From Paraburkholderia bannensis (lineage in GTDB: Bacteria; Pseudomonadota; Gammaproteobacteria; Burkholderiales; Burkholderiaceae): a stretch of DNA of 64,000 bases. The translations under genes were made by a program, and so were the position numbers. Positions 1 to 8,530 of this stretch are shown here, in pieces. Each line of letters opens with the position of its first letter. The first letter of the stretch is position 1. The stretch lies in assembly GCF_014200455.1 (NCBI RefSeq), contig NZ_JACHBW010000008.1:248001-312000 (forward strand), given 5' to 3'. A model generated the notes under the pieces. It saw nothing but the letters and a program-made list of their open reading frames with translations, did not search any database and was not told where the DNA came from.

Positions 1-372
1 TACACGCACGACTCGGTTCACCATCTGCTCAAGCGCCGCATGGACGAGAATTCGCCCGACGCGCGCGAGTTCGACGCAGTCTATTGCGCGGGCCTGTTCG
101 ACTACCTGTCCGACAAGGTCTGCGCGCGCCTGAACCAGTATTTCGCCAGCCGCACCCGTCGCGGCGGTCGTCTGCTGGTCACCAACGTTCACGCCGATAA
201 CCCCGAGCGCTTCAGCATGGAACACGTGCTGGAGTGGTATCTGATCTATCGCAACGAGGCGCAGATGGAGTCGATCATGCCGGAAAACTGTGGCGCGCCG
301 CGTCTCTACACGGACGTAACCGGGGTGAACGTGTTCGCCGAAGTAACGATCGGCCAGCAACAAGTGGGCTGA
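1..372 (+). CDS. phcB: PhcB-like SAM-dependent methyltransferase (3' end only)
   Basis: The reading frame is open from the first base, so the 5' part of the gene lies outside the window. The visible 123 residues are the C-terminal half of a class I methyltransferase: AGLFDYL, then a GGRLLVTNV strand and an FSMEHVLEWYLIYR segment. This is typical of the proteins that make the 3-hydroxy fatty acid methyl ester signal of the Ralstonia Phc system. The next gene starts 1 base after this stop and is a membrane sensor kinase, followed by response regulators, which matches the phcBSRQ layout. The signal-synthase role is inferred from family and context, because the SAM-binding N-terminus is not visible. 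Confidence 0.65.
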   Translation, partial: YTHDSVHHLLKRRMDENSPDAREFDAVYCAGLFDYLSDKVCARLNQYFASRTRRGGRLLVTNVHADNPERFSMEHVLEWYLIYRNEAQMESIMPENCGAPRLYTDVTGVNVFAEVTIGQQQVG

Positions 373-373
373 C

Positions 374-1711
374 ATGACAACATCGCTGGTTGGGCTGCAG
401 TCGACCTATCGCGAAGAGCTGCGCGACTACCGGCTGCTGTGCAGCAAGGCAGGCGGGCTCACCGTGATCGTGCTGGTGCTGATGGGCGCGGCGATGGATT
501 ACGTCGTCTATCCGGCCGAGCAAAAGGGCTTCGCCCTGCTTCGTGGGCTGACCAGCATCGCCATCGCACTGGCCCTGCTCTCGCTCTATACGGAAACCGG
601 CAAGCGTCATGTGCAGGTCATCACCTTTTTGTGGCTGCTGCTGCCGCAGGCCATGATTTCGTGGATGATTTACGCCACCCAGGGTGAGCAGTCGTTGTTC
701 TATGCCGGGCTCACGCTGACCATCTTCGCGGTGGGGATTCTGTTCGCCTCCGGCTACTGGCAGACGCTGGCGTTCGGCGTCGTCACGGTGGCGTTCTACT
801 ACCTTGCCTGCACGGCCCACCCTGGCGGCATCAGCGATCCGGCCAAATTCCAGTTCCAGCTCATCCTGATCTTCTTCTGCGCGCTGGCAAGCTCCGTCTA
901 TACCTTCTTCAACGAGAAGGGCCGCTTCCAGCTTTTCCGGCTCAAGGACGAGATTGCGCACAAGAACGAACAGCTCGCGCGCTCCAATGAAAGCCTCGCG
1001 CAGATCAAGGGGCAATTGTTGCAACAGGAAAAGATGGCGGCAATCGGCACGCTGTCCGCGGGCCTGCTCCACGAAGTCAACAACCCCGTGAACTTCTGCC
1101 TGATGGCGATCGAAATCGCCATGGAGGAGCCGCTGGTCAAGGACAGCGCGTCGCTACAGGAGTGCCTGACCGATGCCAAACAGGGCATGCAGCGCATCCA
1201 GCACATCGTCTCCGACCTGAAGACCTTCGCCTATCGCAAGCCCGGCGCGACCAGCGAGGACGTGCCGTTCCTGTTCGAGAAGGCGCTCGATTCGTCGATC
1301 CGGCTGGACGCGCACGAACTGCGCGGCGTGAAGCTCACCCGCGAGCTGCCCGTCGATACGCTGGTGCTGGGCGACGAAGCCGCCATCGTCGGCGTGCTCA
1401 TCAATCTGTTCTCGAATGCCGCGCTGGCGATGCAAAAGGCCGGCACCGCTTCACCGCAGGTCCATGTCAAGGCGCACTGGCAGGACGGCCGTCTGCACGT
1501 CAATGTGCGCGACAACGGCCCGGGGATCGCCCCGGAAAATCTCGCGCGGGTGTTCGAACCGTTCTTTACGACGCGCGAAGTCGGCCAGGGCCTGGGCCTT
1601 GGTCTGTCCATCAGCTATGCGGTGGTGGAGCAGCACGGCGGCACACTCTTTGCAGAAAGCCAGTTGGGCGAGTGGACCGCATTCAACTTCGATCTGCCGC
1701 GTGCCGAGTGA
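374..1711 (+). CDS. phcS: PhcS-like membrane sensor histidine kinase
   Basis: 445 residues. About six hydrophobic segments lie between residues 27 and 180, with no large periplasmic domain, followed by a linker helix (about 181-220). The HisKA motif LLHEVNNP has its phospho-acceptor at about His233. The N box is near 346 (INLFSNAALA), G1 is DNGPGIA near 380 and G2 is GLGLGLS near 405. It starts 1 base after the methyltransferase stop, so translation is probably coupled. A sensor buried in the membrane suits a hydrophobic ligand such as a 3-hydroxy fatty acid methyl ester. In Ralstonia PhcS controls the PhcA regulator; here the target is unknown. Kinase function is certain, the Phc assignment is from context. 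Confidence 0.75.
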   Translation: MTTSLVGLQSTYREELRDYRLLCSKAGGLTVIVLVLMGAAMDYVVYPAEQKGFALLRGLTSIAIALALLSLYTETGKRHVQVITFLWLLLPQAMISWMIYATQGEQSLFYAGLTLTIFAVGILFASGYWQTLAFGVVTVAFYYLACTAHPGGISDPAKFQFQLILIFFCALASSVYTFFNEKGRFQLFRLKDEIAHKNEQLARSNESLAQIKGQLLQQEKMAAIGTLSAGLLHEVNNPVNFCLMAIEIAMEEPLVKDSASLQECLTDAKQGMQRIQHIVSDLKTFAYRKPGATSEDVPFLFEKALDSSIRLDAHELRGVKLTRELPVDTLVLGDEAAIVGVLINLFSNAALAMQKAGTASPQVHVKAHWQDGRLHVNVRDNGPGIAPENLARVFEPFFTTREVGQGLGLGLSISYAVVEQHGGTLFAESQLGEWTAFNFDLPRAE

Positions 1712-1718
1712 GGTCGAG

Positions 1719-2123
1719 ATGAGCGAGAACCCGCAGGCGCATTACACCGTCGTGTATGTCGACGACGAAGAGTTAGCCCGCAAGTATTTTGCGCGCTCGG
1801 CTGGAAGCGAGTACGAAGTGCTGCTCGCCGCCAGCGCGGACGAAGCCATCTCGATCCTGCGCAGCGAAGGCGCGCGGGTCGCGATCCTGCTGACCGACTT
1901 TCGCATGCCCGGCCGGCATGGCGGAGATCTGTTGCGGCAGGTCGCGCAGGAGTATGCGCATATCGTGCGCATCCTGGTGACCGCCTACGCGGACAAGGAC
2001 GCGTTGCAGGAAGCGGGCAATTCCGGCGAGGTGTTCCGGATCCTCGAAAAACCGCTAGGTGTGAGCAAGGTGCGCGAGGTGCTGGCAGCGGCGGCAACGG
2101 CCTCGGGGTTGCGCCCGAACTGA
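1719..2123 (+). CDS. Single-domain response regulator
   Basis: 134 residues, a receiver domain only. The acidic pair is in VVYVDDEE (about 14-16), the phospho-acceptor is Asp60 in LLTDFRMPG, the switch Thr is in ILVTAY and the Lys in ILEKPLG. No output domain follows. The ATG at 1719 was chosen because the kinase stop ends at 1711 and GAGG lies just upstream; the open frame further upstream overlaps the kinase gene and is not protein-like. In Ralstonia the third gene, phcR, carries a kinase-like C-terminal domain, which is absent here. This protein may pass phosphate between PhcS and the next regulator. Confidence 0.8.
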   Translation: MSENPQAHYTVVYVDDEELARKYFARSAGSEYEVLLAASADEAISILRSEGARVAILLTDFRMPGRHGGDLLRQVAQEYAHIVRILVTAYADKDALQEAGNSGEVFRILEKPLGVSKVREVLAAAATASGLRPN

Positions 2124-2274
2124 TGCAAGGCCTGCCAATTAAGCCAATTGAGCCGATAGCGCCGATAGCCGCGAAGATTGCACCGATTGCACCAACCCCA
2201 CACGCTCCGCCGCCGACACGACCGCGACGCAGACATTCCCAAAAATTCAAGGATCGAAAGTACAGGAGTTACCA

Positions 2275-3285
2275 ATGAGCAATGCAATTGCCAACCAGAC
2301 ACCGCCCCCGGCGATTTTGTTCGTTGATGACGAAGCCACCGCGGTCAAATATTTCGAACGCGCCATTGGCGCGATCGCACCGGTCATTACGGGCGCGTCC
2401 GTCGAGGACGGCAAGGCGCTGCTGGACGCCCACGCCGGCAGTCTGGCCGTGCTGGTGTCCGACCAGCGCATGCCCGGCGAATACGGCAACGAGCTTCTGC
2501 GCTATGCACGCGAGCGCTATCCGCACATCGTCCGCATATTGACGACGGCTTATTCCGAGCTTGACCAGACGGTCGAGGCCGTCAATCAAGGCCAGATCCA
2601 TCGCTACATCAAGAAGCCATGGGACATCGCCGCGCTGCGCATGGAGATGAAGCAGGCGCTGGAGCTCTCGGGGCTGCGCAAGGAACGCGACCAACTGGTG
2701 CGCGAAAAACTGGGCGTGCTGCAGACGCAGACGGTTGCCACCCGCATCGGCATCGTGCATACGCTGTGCGCGAGTCTGATCGGTCCGGGCCGCTTCCAGC
2801 CGGTGGAAACCTGGCTGGCCGGCGCGCAACTGGCGGGCACCCGCAACGTCGAGCCGGACTGGCATCGCATGGACTACGCCGATCTGGTGCGCGCCGAAAG
2901 CGAATGCAGCGGCAGCTTCGGCCACGCGGTCGGCACGCGTCTGGCGGCCTTGCGTACGAACAATGCAGGGCGCGGCGCGGCCGATGCCTTGCAGGTATTC
3001 ACGGAAGTGCTGGGCGCCAACGTGCGCGGCGGCGGCGATGCGCTGATCTGGACCACGCCCGCCACGCTGAGCGAGTTCCTCGCGCGGCCCGTGGGTCAGG
3101 CGGTTTCGGCGGAACATGCGGCCTGGCTGGCCGGTCTGCTGTGGCTCGAAGAAGCCGGCGGCGCGCTGCAGTTCGTGCGAGAAGGCGACGCCATCGTCTG
3201 CCGCGCCGGCGCTCGCGCAGACAGTTTCGCGGCCGATCGCCTCGCGCTCTGGATCGAGCGCTTCTCGGAGCCGGCGATCGGCTGA
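2275..3285 (+). CDS. Response regulator with C-terminal non-DNA-binding domain (PhcQ-like)
   Basis: 336 residues. An N-terminal receiver has ILFVDDEA, Asp63 in VSDQRMPGE, TTAYSE and a Lys in YIKKPWD. A region of about 200 residues follows (helical linker, then an alpha/beta part) with no helix-turn-helix or enzyme motif that I recognise. The start is supported by AGGAG 6 bases upstream of the ATG. The gene is separated from the previous regulator by 151 bases and is followed by an intrinsic terminator, so it is the last gene of the quorum-sensing operon. Size and layout fit PhcQ of the Ralstonia phcBSRQ operon. The output mechanism is not apparent. Confidence 0.7.
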   Translation: MSNAIANQTPPPAILFVDDEATAVKYFERAIGAIAPVITGASVEDGKALLDAHAGSLAVLVSDQRMPGEYGNELLRYARERYPHIVRILTTAYSELDQTVEAVNQGQIHRYIKKPWDIAALRMEMKQALELSGLRKERDQLVREKLGVLQTQTVATRIGIVHTLCASLIGPGRFQPVETWLAGAQLAGTRNVEPDWHRMDYADLVRAESECSGSFGHAVGTRLAALRTNNAGRGAADALQVFTEVLGANVRGGGDALIWTTPATLSEFLARPVGQAVSAEHAAWLAGLLWLEEAGGALQFVREGDAIVCRAGARADSFAADRLALWIERFSEPAIG

Positions 3286-3311
3286 GCAGCTTTCGAGCGA
3301 TAACCATTTCA

Positions 3312-3348
3312 AACGCCCTGCCGGGTTCGCCCGCAGGGCGTTTTGTTT
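3312..3348 (+). terminator. Intrinsic terminator of the Phc-like operon
   Basis: A GC-rich hairpin with arms ACGCCCTGC and GCAGGGCGT around an 11-base loop is followed by TTTTGTTTT. It lies 27 bases past the stop of the second response regulator. Confidence 0.85.
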
Positions 3349-3543
3349 TGGTGAACGGAATAACGCTGCGCAAATGTCTGATCGATCCCGACGCGGCCCT
3401 CGCCCCGCCCTCGCCGCTTCAGTTCCCCGCTGCCTCGCCGTTAACCAGTCAGGTAAGCACAGCCGCGCAACGCGCGCCCGCCCAAGACCACCCATCCCCA
3501 ATATTCGAAATCTCGCCCCGTAAGGGTGCCTGGAGCTAACGTC

Positions 3544-5088
3544 GTGTTTGCCCGACTCTCTATTTCCGCTCGCCTGCGTATTGCAGTCGGCGTGCTGGCT
3601 GCGCTGATCGTGGCGGCAGGCCTCGCCGGCCTGGTCGGCATGTCGCATTCGAATGCGGCGCTCGGCTATGCCTATTCGAACCAGCTTGCCGCCGCCATCG
3701 ATATCGGCAAATCGAATCTCAATCTGACCATCGCGCGCACCACGCTCGACCGCATCCTGCTGCACCCGGATTCGCCCGACGCGCCGCAACTGCTCGACAA
3801 GGCGCAGACCTACCTGGACACCTCGCACCAGGCGTGGGAAGACTATCGCGCCCTGCCGCACGATGCCGACGAGCAGGCGCTCGCCGATCAGGTCCAGACT
3901 GCGCTGGGCGCGATGCTCGAACAGGGCATTCAACCGCTCATGGCCGCCATCAGGCAAGGCGAGCGCACGGCGCAGGACGACATCGCGATGAAGCGTATTC
4001 CGCCCTTGTCGGTCGCGCTCACGAAGGCGTCGAGCGCGCTGGAACAATGGCAGAAGGCGCACGGCCAGCAGACCTTCGACGGCGCCACGGACTTCTACGC
4101 CGCACTGCGCGCGGGCAGTATCGCGCTGATCGCGCTGGGGCTGGGCGTCGCGCTGGTCTGCGCGATCGGGCTGCATCGCGCCATCGCCGCACCGCTTGCG
4201 AACGTGCTGGGCGCCTTGCAGCGCATCGCCGCCGGCGATCTGAGCGCGCGCCTCGACGTACGATCGCAGGACGAAATGGGCCGCCTCGTGGCCGGTTTGC
4301 AGACCATGCAGGAGGAGCTTGCGCGCACGGTGCGCAAGGTCTCGCATAGCTCGGAATCGATCGCTTCCGCGACGCGCCAGATCGCGGCCGGAAACGACGA
4401 TCTTTCGCAGCGCACCGAAGAACAGGCCGCTTCGATCCAGCAGACCGCGGCCAGCATGGAGCAACTGACCGCGACCGTGAAGCAGAACACCGAGCACGCA
4501 CGCACCGCGCAATCGCTCGCGGGCAGCGCGCAGGAAGTGGTCGAGCGCGGTGCGCGGGTGGTGGGCGATGCGGTGCAGACGATGGACCGCATCGACCGCA
4601 GCTCGCAGAAGATCGCGGAAATCACCGGCATTATCGAAGGCATCGCGTTCCAGACCAATATCCTCGCGCTCAATGCGGCGGTCGAGGCTGCGCGTGCGGG
4701 CGAGGAAGGCCGCGGTTTCGCAGTGGTCGCGGGCGAGGTGCGCTCGCTTGCGCAGCGCTCCGCAGCGGCGGCTAAGGACATCAAGACCTTGATTGGCGAG
4801 TCGGTCGAACATGTCGCCTCGGGTGCGCAATATGTGCGCTCAGCAGGCACGACGATGAATGAGATCGGCGAATCGATTGGCCGTGTGAGCACGATCATGA
4901 CCGAAATCGCACATGCTTCCGAGGAACAGCGCGACGGCATCGAACAGGTCAATCTCGCGGTTTCGCAGATGGATCAGGTATCGCAGCAGAACGCTGCGCT
5001 GGTGGAAGAAGCCGCGGCTGCCGCCATGTCCTTGACCGAGCAGACCGATGCGCTGCGCGAGGCCGTCAGCGTGTTCAAGGTTGCTTGA
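3544..5088 (+). CDS. Methyl-accepting chemotaxis protein
   Basis: 514 residues. It has a cytoplasmic stub, TM1 (about 10-30), a periplasmic four-helix-bundle sensor (about 31-190), TM2 (about 192-212), a HAMP domain and a cytoplasmic coiled coil. The hairpin tip contains [20 protein letters not shown] and [19 protein letters not shown]. The C-terminus ends VFKVA with no NWETF-like receptor-tethering peptide. The GTG at 3544 was chosen because GGAG stands 8 bases before it; an upstream GTG at 3526 would place that ribosome site inside the gene. It would signal to CheA/CheW. The ligand cannot be told. It probably has its own promoter, since a terminator precedes it. Confidence 0.9.
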   Translation: MFARLSISARLRIAVGVLAALIVAAGLAGLVGMSHSNAALGYAYSNQLAAAIDIGKSNLNLTIARTTLDRILLHPDSPDAPQLLDKAQTYLDTSHQAWEDYRALPHDADEQALADQVQTALGAMLEQGIQPLMAAIRQGERTAQDDIAMKRIPPLSVALTKASSALEQWQKAHGQQTFDGATDFYAALRAGSIALIALGLGVALVCAIGLHRAIAAPLANVLGALQRIAAGDLSARLDVRSQDEMGRLVAGLQTMQEELARTVRKVSHSSESIASATRQIAAGNDDLSQRTEEQAASIQQTAASMEQLTATVKQNTEHARTAQSLAGSAQEVVERGARVVGDAVQTMDRIDRSSQKIAEITGIIEGIAFQTNILALNAAVEAARAGEEGRGFAVVAGEVRSLAQRSAAAAKDIKTLIGESVEHVASGAQYVRSAGTTMNEIGESIGRVSTIMTEIAHASEEQRDGIEQVNLAVSQMDQVSQQNAALVEEAAAAAMSLTEQTDALREAVSVFKVA

Positions 5089-5239
5089 GGCAAGGTTCAA
5101 GGCGCTCGCACCGTTGAGCGCCGCAGCCACGTTATCCAGCGCGGCGCGGCAGGAGCAAGCCAACGCCGATGCGCTCGATGAGCAGACCTTGCAGAAGAAC
5201 CGGGTTTTCAGGACGGTCGCTGGTGGCACGCGAACCCAT

Positions 5240-6178
5240 TCACCCCTTGCGCAAAGTCTGTGAAGGCAATTCCCCAAACAGGTCCCGATACTCGCGTGCA
5301 AAATAACTCGGATGCGTAAATCCCCATTGCGCGGCGGCGTCGCCCACCATCAATTCATCCTGCCCGGTCGAGCGCAATAAGCGGCGCACGCCGTTCAAAC
5401 GCACCGAGCGCAGATATTCGATCGGCGAGACATTGGCGACACGCTGAAAGCTGGTCTGCAACGTGCGACGGCTGCAGCGCAGCGCGACGCACAGATCGAG
5501 CACCGTCTGCGGTTCATCGGCGCGCTGTTGCAGAATGCGCTCACTACGCGAAACGATTTCAGCGTACGTCGCGTGCGTGACGTCACGCTTTTGCGCGTAC
5601 TCGGGATTAAAAAGCTCCAGCAGCATGCCGAGAATTTCGTCGCGAAAGCGTTTGCTCGCGACGGGGTTATTGAACGCCTCGGGCTGCTGACGGAACGCAT
5701 CGAGAAAGCGCGACAACGCCAAGCCCGCGCGTTCACCCTCTTCCGCCGCCACGGGAAGCAGATTGCGATCGAGCAGCGTTGCCGCCCGATCGCCCAGCAC
5801 GCAGGCCGCGAGCGCACGCATTTCGTCGGCGGGAATACTAACGCCGAGGTAATACATCGTTTCAGGCGTATAAAAGCGAAAGTCCTCGCCAGGACCGAGC
5901 AACCACAGCGCGTAGCCATCCAGCCGGCAGCCCTGAAACGTGCCTGAAACGGGCCGCTGCAACGGCAAGGCAATCGACGCAAAACCGCGTGGCGCAATGC
6001 CCGATTGCGCCACGCTGCGATTGGTCGATTCGCGAAAGAACAGGAAATCGCTCGCCTGTGCCTGCATGACGACGCTTTCGAAGCGGCCCGGCGTGAGCTG
6101 GCTATAAACCTGCTCCCAGCCGTTCACGGCCAGCGAGTGATCATGCACATCGGACAACGCCCGAACTCCAAACTCCAT
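5240..6178 (-). CDS. AraC-family transcriptional regulator (EutR/FeaR-like)
   Basis: 312 residues. A large N-terminal sensor domain (about 1-205) is followed by an AraC/XylS pair of helix-turn-helix motifs (about 215-308), with the signature-type segment GFTHPSYFAREYRDLFGELPSQ at the C-terminus. The start has GGAG 7 bases upstream. It is the last gene of a minus-strand series (porin, PAS protein, cupin, FAD oxidoreductase, cupin), 43 bases after the second cupin. It therefore most likely activates that amine-utilisation block. The inducer is unknown; EutR and FeaR relatives respond to amine-derived compounds. Confidence 0.85.
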   Translation of the reverse strand: MEFGVRALSDVHDHSLAVNGWEQVYSQLTPGRFESVVMQAQASDFLFFRESTNRSVAQSGIAPRGFASIALPLQRPVSGTFQGCRLDGYALWLLGPGEDFRFYTPETMYYLGVSIPADEMRALAACVLGDRAATLLDRNLLPVAAEEGERAGLALSRFLDAFRQQPEAFNNPVASKRFRDEILGMLLELFNPEYAQKRDVTHATYAEIVSRSERILQQRADEPQTVLDLCVALRCSRRTLQTSFQRVANVSPIEYLRSVRLNGVRRLLRSTGQDELMVGDAAAQWGFTHPSYFAREYRDLFGELPSQTLRKG

Positions 6179-6221
6179 CCCTGCTCTCCCGCGCTACACC
6201 TTGCCTGTTGCCGCGATGACT

Positions 6222-6590
6222 TCAGGCGAAGGCGAGGTAATGCTTCACGAAGCCATCGGACAGCACTTCCCACACCGTCGAGGTGCCCTTGGTCACGAAC
6301 CACGAATCGCCCGCCTTGAAGGTGCGCGTTTCGCCGCTCGACTCGTCGGTCAGGCGCACTTCGCCTTGCACCACGGTTGCCTGTTCCGAGAACGGATAGA
6401 CCAGGCGGAATTTGCCCTGATGGGTGCCGAAATAAGCTGCCGATACGGCATCGGTCGGCGCGCCGTGCGTCATCTTGCCGAAGGCGCCAAGCTCGCCGCC
6501 TTCAAGAATTTGCGCGCCAAGGTCGCTGAGTTTGCCCCATGCGTCGAGGTCGGAAAGCTGGATGCCTTGCTGGATTGCGGTAAGACTCAC
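6222..6590 (-). CDS. Small cupin protein (copy 2)
   Basis: 122 residues, a single cupin domain of the DUF861/EutQ-like type. Characteristic segments are YPFSEQATVVQGEVRL, FKAGDSWFVTKG and WEVLSDGFVKHYLAFA. The start is a GTG with GGAG about 9 bases upstream. It follows the FAD oxidoreductase by 39 bases and is clearly paralogous to the cupin on that enzyme's other side (THGxPT, YPFxEQATVV, GDSWFV, FVKHY shared). Such cupins often accompany PuuB-like oxidoreductases in proteobacteria. Their reaction is not established; a metal-bound handling of the aldehyde or ammonia-linked product is conceivable. Confidence 0.8.
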   Translation of the reverse strand: MSLTAIQQGIQLSDLDAWGKLSDLGAQILEGGELGAFGKMTHGAPTDAVSAAYFGTHQGKFRLVYPFSEQATVVQGEVRLTDESSGETRTFKAGDSWFVTKGTSTVWEVLSDGFVKHYLAFA

Positions 6591-6629
6591 GTTTTGATAC
6601 TCCGTGTCAATGAATGGAAAAGCTGGCGA

Positions 6630-7931
6630 TCAGCGACGGCCGTGCCAGTAGCCCGAGGTCTGGTGCATGACCTTGCCGAGCGTGACAAGCAAGGCGCGAT
6701 ACTGATCCTTGCCGCGAATGCTGGCGCGCGGAATCGAACTGACGAGACGATAACGATCCGAACCGCCCAGAATGCCTTCGGAGAGAATCTTGCAAATGAT
6801 CTGGCTGGGCGTGACGCCAAAACCCGAATAACCCTGCACGAAATACGCGTTCGGCCGGTCGGGCAAAGTGCCGATCTGCGGAAACAGATTGAGCGTCGAA
6901 GCCATTGGGCCGCCCCACGCGAGATCGATTTTCACGTCCTGCAGATACGGGAAAACTTCGAGCATCAGCTTGCGGTTCCATGCCTTGAGATCGGCCGGAA
7001 TATGCTCGACGAGCGACGTGGACGAACCGAACAGCAAGCGGTTTTCATTCGTCACGCGGTAATAATTGATGACCGGACGAATATCGCTGTACGCGCCGTG
7101 AATCGGGCTGATGCGCTTGATGAGTTCGTCGCTCAGCGGTTCGGTCATCGAGTTGTACGCATACACATTGATGGTGCTTTTGTGCAATTCCGGCTCGATG
7201 CCGTTATTGAAACCATCGCAGGCCCACACGATCTTCTTCGCACGCACGCTGCCCTTGGCGGTACGCACATGCACCGTATCGCCGTATTCGATCTGCAGCG
7301 CCGGGCTGTATTCGAAGATGCGCACACCGTAGATTTCCGAAACAGCCTTGGCCTCGCCCAGCAGCAGATTCAGCGAATGTACGTGACCGCCGCCCATATG
7401 GAGCAGGCCGGCGTGATACACGTCGGAACCGATCAATTGCTTGACGTCCGCGCCTTCGACATAACGAATCTCGTGCGGGCTGCCCAGCGATTTGAAATCC
7501 TTTTCCCAGCTGCGCAGCGTTTTGGCCTGGCGCGCGTTATAGGCCAGATAACCGTAGCCGCTGCAAAAATCGGCATCGATGTTGTAACGCGCGATACGCT
7601 CGCGCATGATCTGCGGACCCAGATCGCTGAGCGCGAAAATCGTGCGCAGACCATCTTCGCCCACGTCGGCCTTGATGGCGTCGAGATCGTGGCCAATGCC
7701 GGCCATCACCTGGCCGCCATTGCGGCCCGTGCCGCCAAAGCCCAGATAGCGCGCCTCCAGCACGACCGTATCCGTCACGCCATGTTCGGCGAGTTCCAGC
7801 GCGGTGTGAATGCCAGAAAAGCCTCCGCCGATAATGACCACTTCGGCCTGAATATCGTTTTCGAGCGACGGAAAGCTCAATTCGTATTTCTTCGTCGCCG
7901 TGTAGTACGTCGCGGTTTCATCTGTGTGCAT
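6630..7931 (-). CDS. FAD-dependent amine oxidoreductase (PuuB/DadA family)
   Basis: 433 residues. The N-terminal dinucleotide-binding motif VVIIGGGFSGIHTALELAE (about 31-49) is followed by GFGGTGRNGGQV, the usual PuuB/DadA FAD contact. The C-terminus carries the second FAD segment YFVQGYSGFGV. Family members oxidise the amine of gamma-glutamylputrescine or of D-amino acids and pass electrons to oxygen or quinones. AGGA lies 6 bases before the ATG. It sits between two paralogous cupins, upstream of an AraC regulator and downstream of a porin, and no glutamate-polyamine ligase is in the window. The exact substrate is therefore open. Confidence 0.85.
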   Translation of the reverse strand: MHTDETATYYTATKKYELSFPSLENDIQAEVVIIGGGFSGIHTALELAEHGVTDTVVLEARYLGFGGTGRNGGQVMAGIGHDLDAIKADVGEDGLRTIFALSDLGPQIMRERIARYNIDADFCSGYGYLAYNARQAKTLRSWEKDFKSLGSPHEIRYVEGADVKQLIGSDVYHAGLLHMGGGHVHSLNLLLGEAKAVSEIYGVRIFEYSPALQIEYGDTVHVRTAKGSVRAKKIVWACDGFNNGIEPELHKSTINVYAYNSMTEPLSDELIKRISPIHGAYSDIRPVINYYRVTNENRLLFGSSTSLVEHIPADLKAWNRKLMLEVFPYLQDVKIDLAWGGPMASTLNLFPQIGTLPDRPNAYFVQGYSGFGVTPSQIICKILSEGILGGSDRYRLVSSIPRASIRGKDQYRALLVTLGKVMHQTSGYWHGRR

Positions 7932-8024
7932 CGTAATTCCTGCTGGCGCATTGCACCGTCAAAGCGTGAGGCGTTAATCGAGCGGAGCCGCAGTGCGCGC
8001 TCCCGTGCAACTGCACGGCGGCCT

Positions 8025-8384
8025 TCAGGCCACCGCGAAGTAATGTTTGACGAAGCGCGCGGTGTGAATCTCCCACGTCACCGGCGTACCTTTTTGCACG
8101 AACCAGCTATCGCCCGGGCGATAGCGCACGGCCTCGCCGGTCAGCGCGTTGCGCAATGTGACTTCGCCGGCCACTACCGTCGCCTGCTCCGTGAACGGAT
8201 AGACCATCTCGAAACGGCCCTGCGTGCAACCGAACCAGCCGGCGCTCACCGGCGAGGTCGGCGAGCCGTGCGTAAGCAGGCCAGACACCGCGAGCTCGCC
8301 TTCCAGAATCGTCGCGCCGAGCTCTGCGACCGTGCCCAGTTCTTCCATTTGCGGCACGATTTCGTCTGGTTTGATGCTGTACAT
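8025..8384 (-). CDS. Small cupin protein (copy 1)
   Basis: 119 residues, one cupin domain related to the copy at 6222-6590: LTHGSPT, VYPFTEQATVVAGEVTL, PGDSWFVQKG, FVKHYFAVA. GGAG stands 9 bases before the ATG. It is the first of three tightly spaced genes (cupin, FAD oxidoreductase, cupin) and precedes the oxidoreductase by 93 bases. The catalytic role is unknown. The duplication on both sides of one enzyme suggests two related non-identical steps or a heteromeric partner. Confidence 0.8.
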   Translation of the reverse strand: MYSIKPDEIVPQMEELGTVAELGATILEGELAVSGLLTHGSPTSPVSAGWFGCTQGRFEMVYPFTEQATVVAGEVTLRNALTGEAVRYRPGDSWFVQKGTPVTWEIHTARFVKHYFAVA

Positions 8385-8500
8385 CGACTTGCTCTCCGAT
8401 CAGGTTTTGAACGACTTTAAGTGCCCAAAAACGGCGAGCGTCAGCACAGATTGGCAAGGTGTCGGGACCCCAGGGAAAACACGGCGGACGGCCCGATCAA

Positions 8501-8530
8501 GCCATTTCGAGCCATTTCGAGCCATATCTA
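8501..8530. repeat. Three 10-base direct repeats
   Basis: GCCATTTCGA occurs twice in tandem, followed by a degenerate third copy (GCCATATCTA) that reaches into the stop codon of the PAS/chemoreceptor-tip gene. No function is evident. Confidence 0.6.

Noticed and set aside
2269..4830. Very long open frame on the minus strand opposite the response regulator and chemoreceptor
   Set aside because: Arg/His/Gln-rich antisense artefact of high GC; the plus-strand proteins have clear domains and ribosome sites.
6201..8420. Long plus-strand open frame opposite the amine oxidase and cupins
   Set aside because: No domain or start signal; composition is typical of a GC-rich shadow.
8501..8530. CRISPR-like array
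   Set aside because: Only three contiguous 10-base units with no spacers; no CRISPR array or cas gene is seen in the window.
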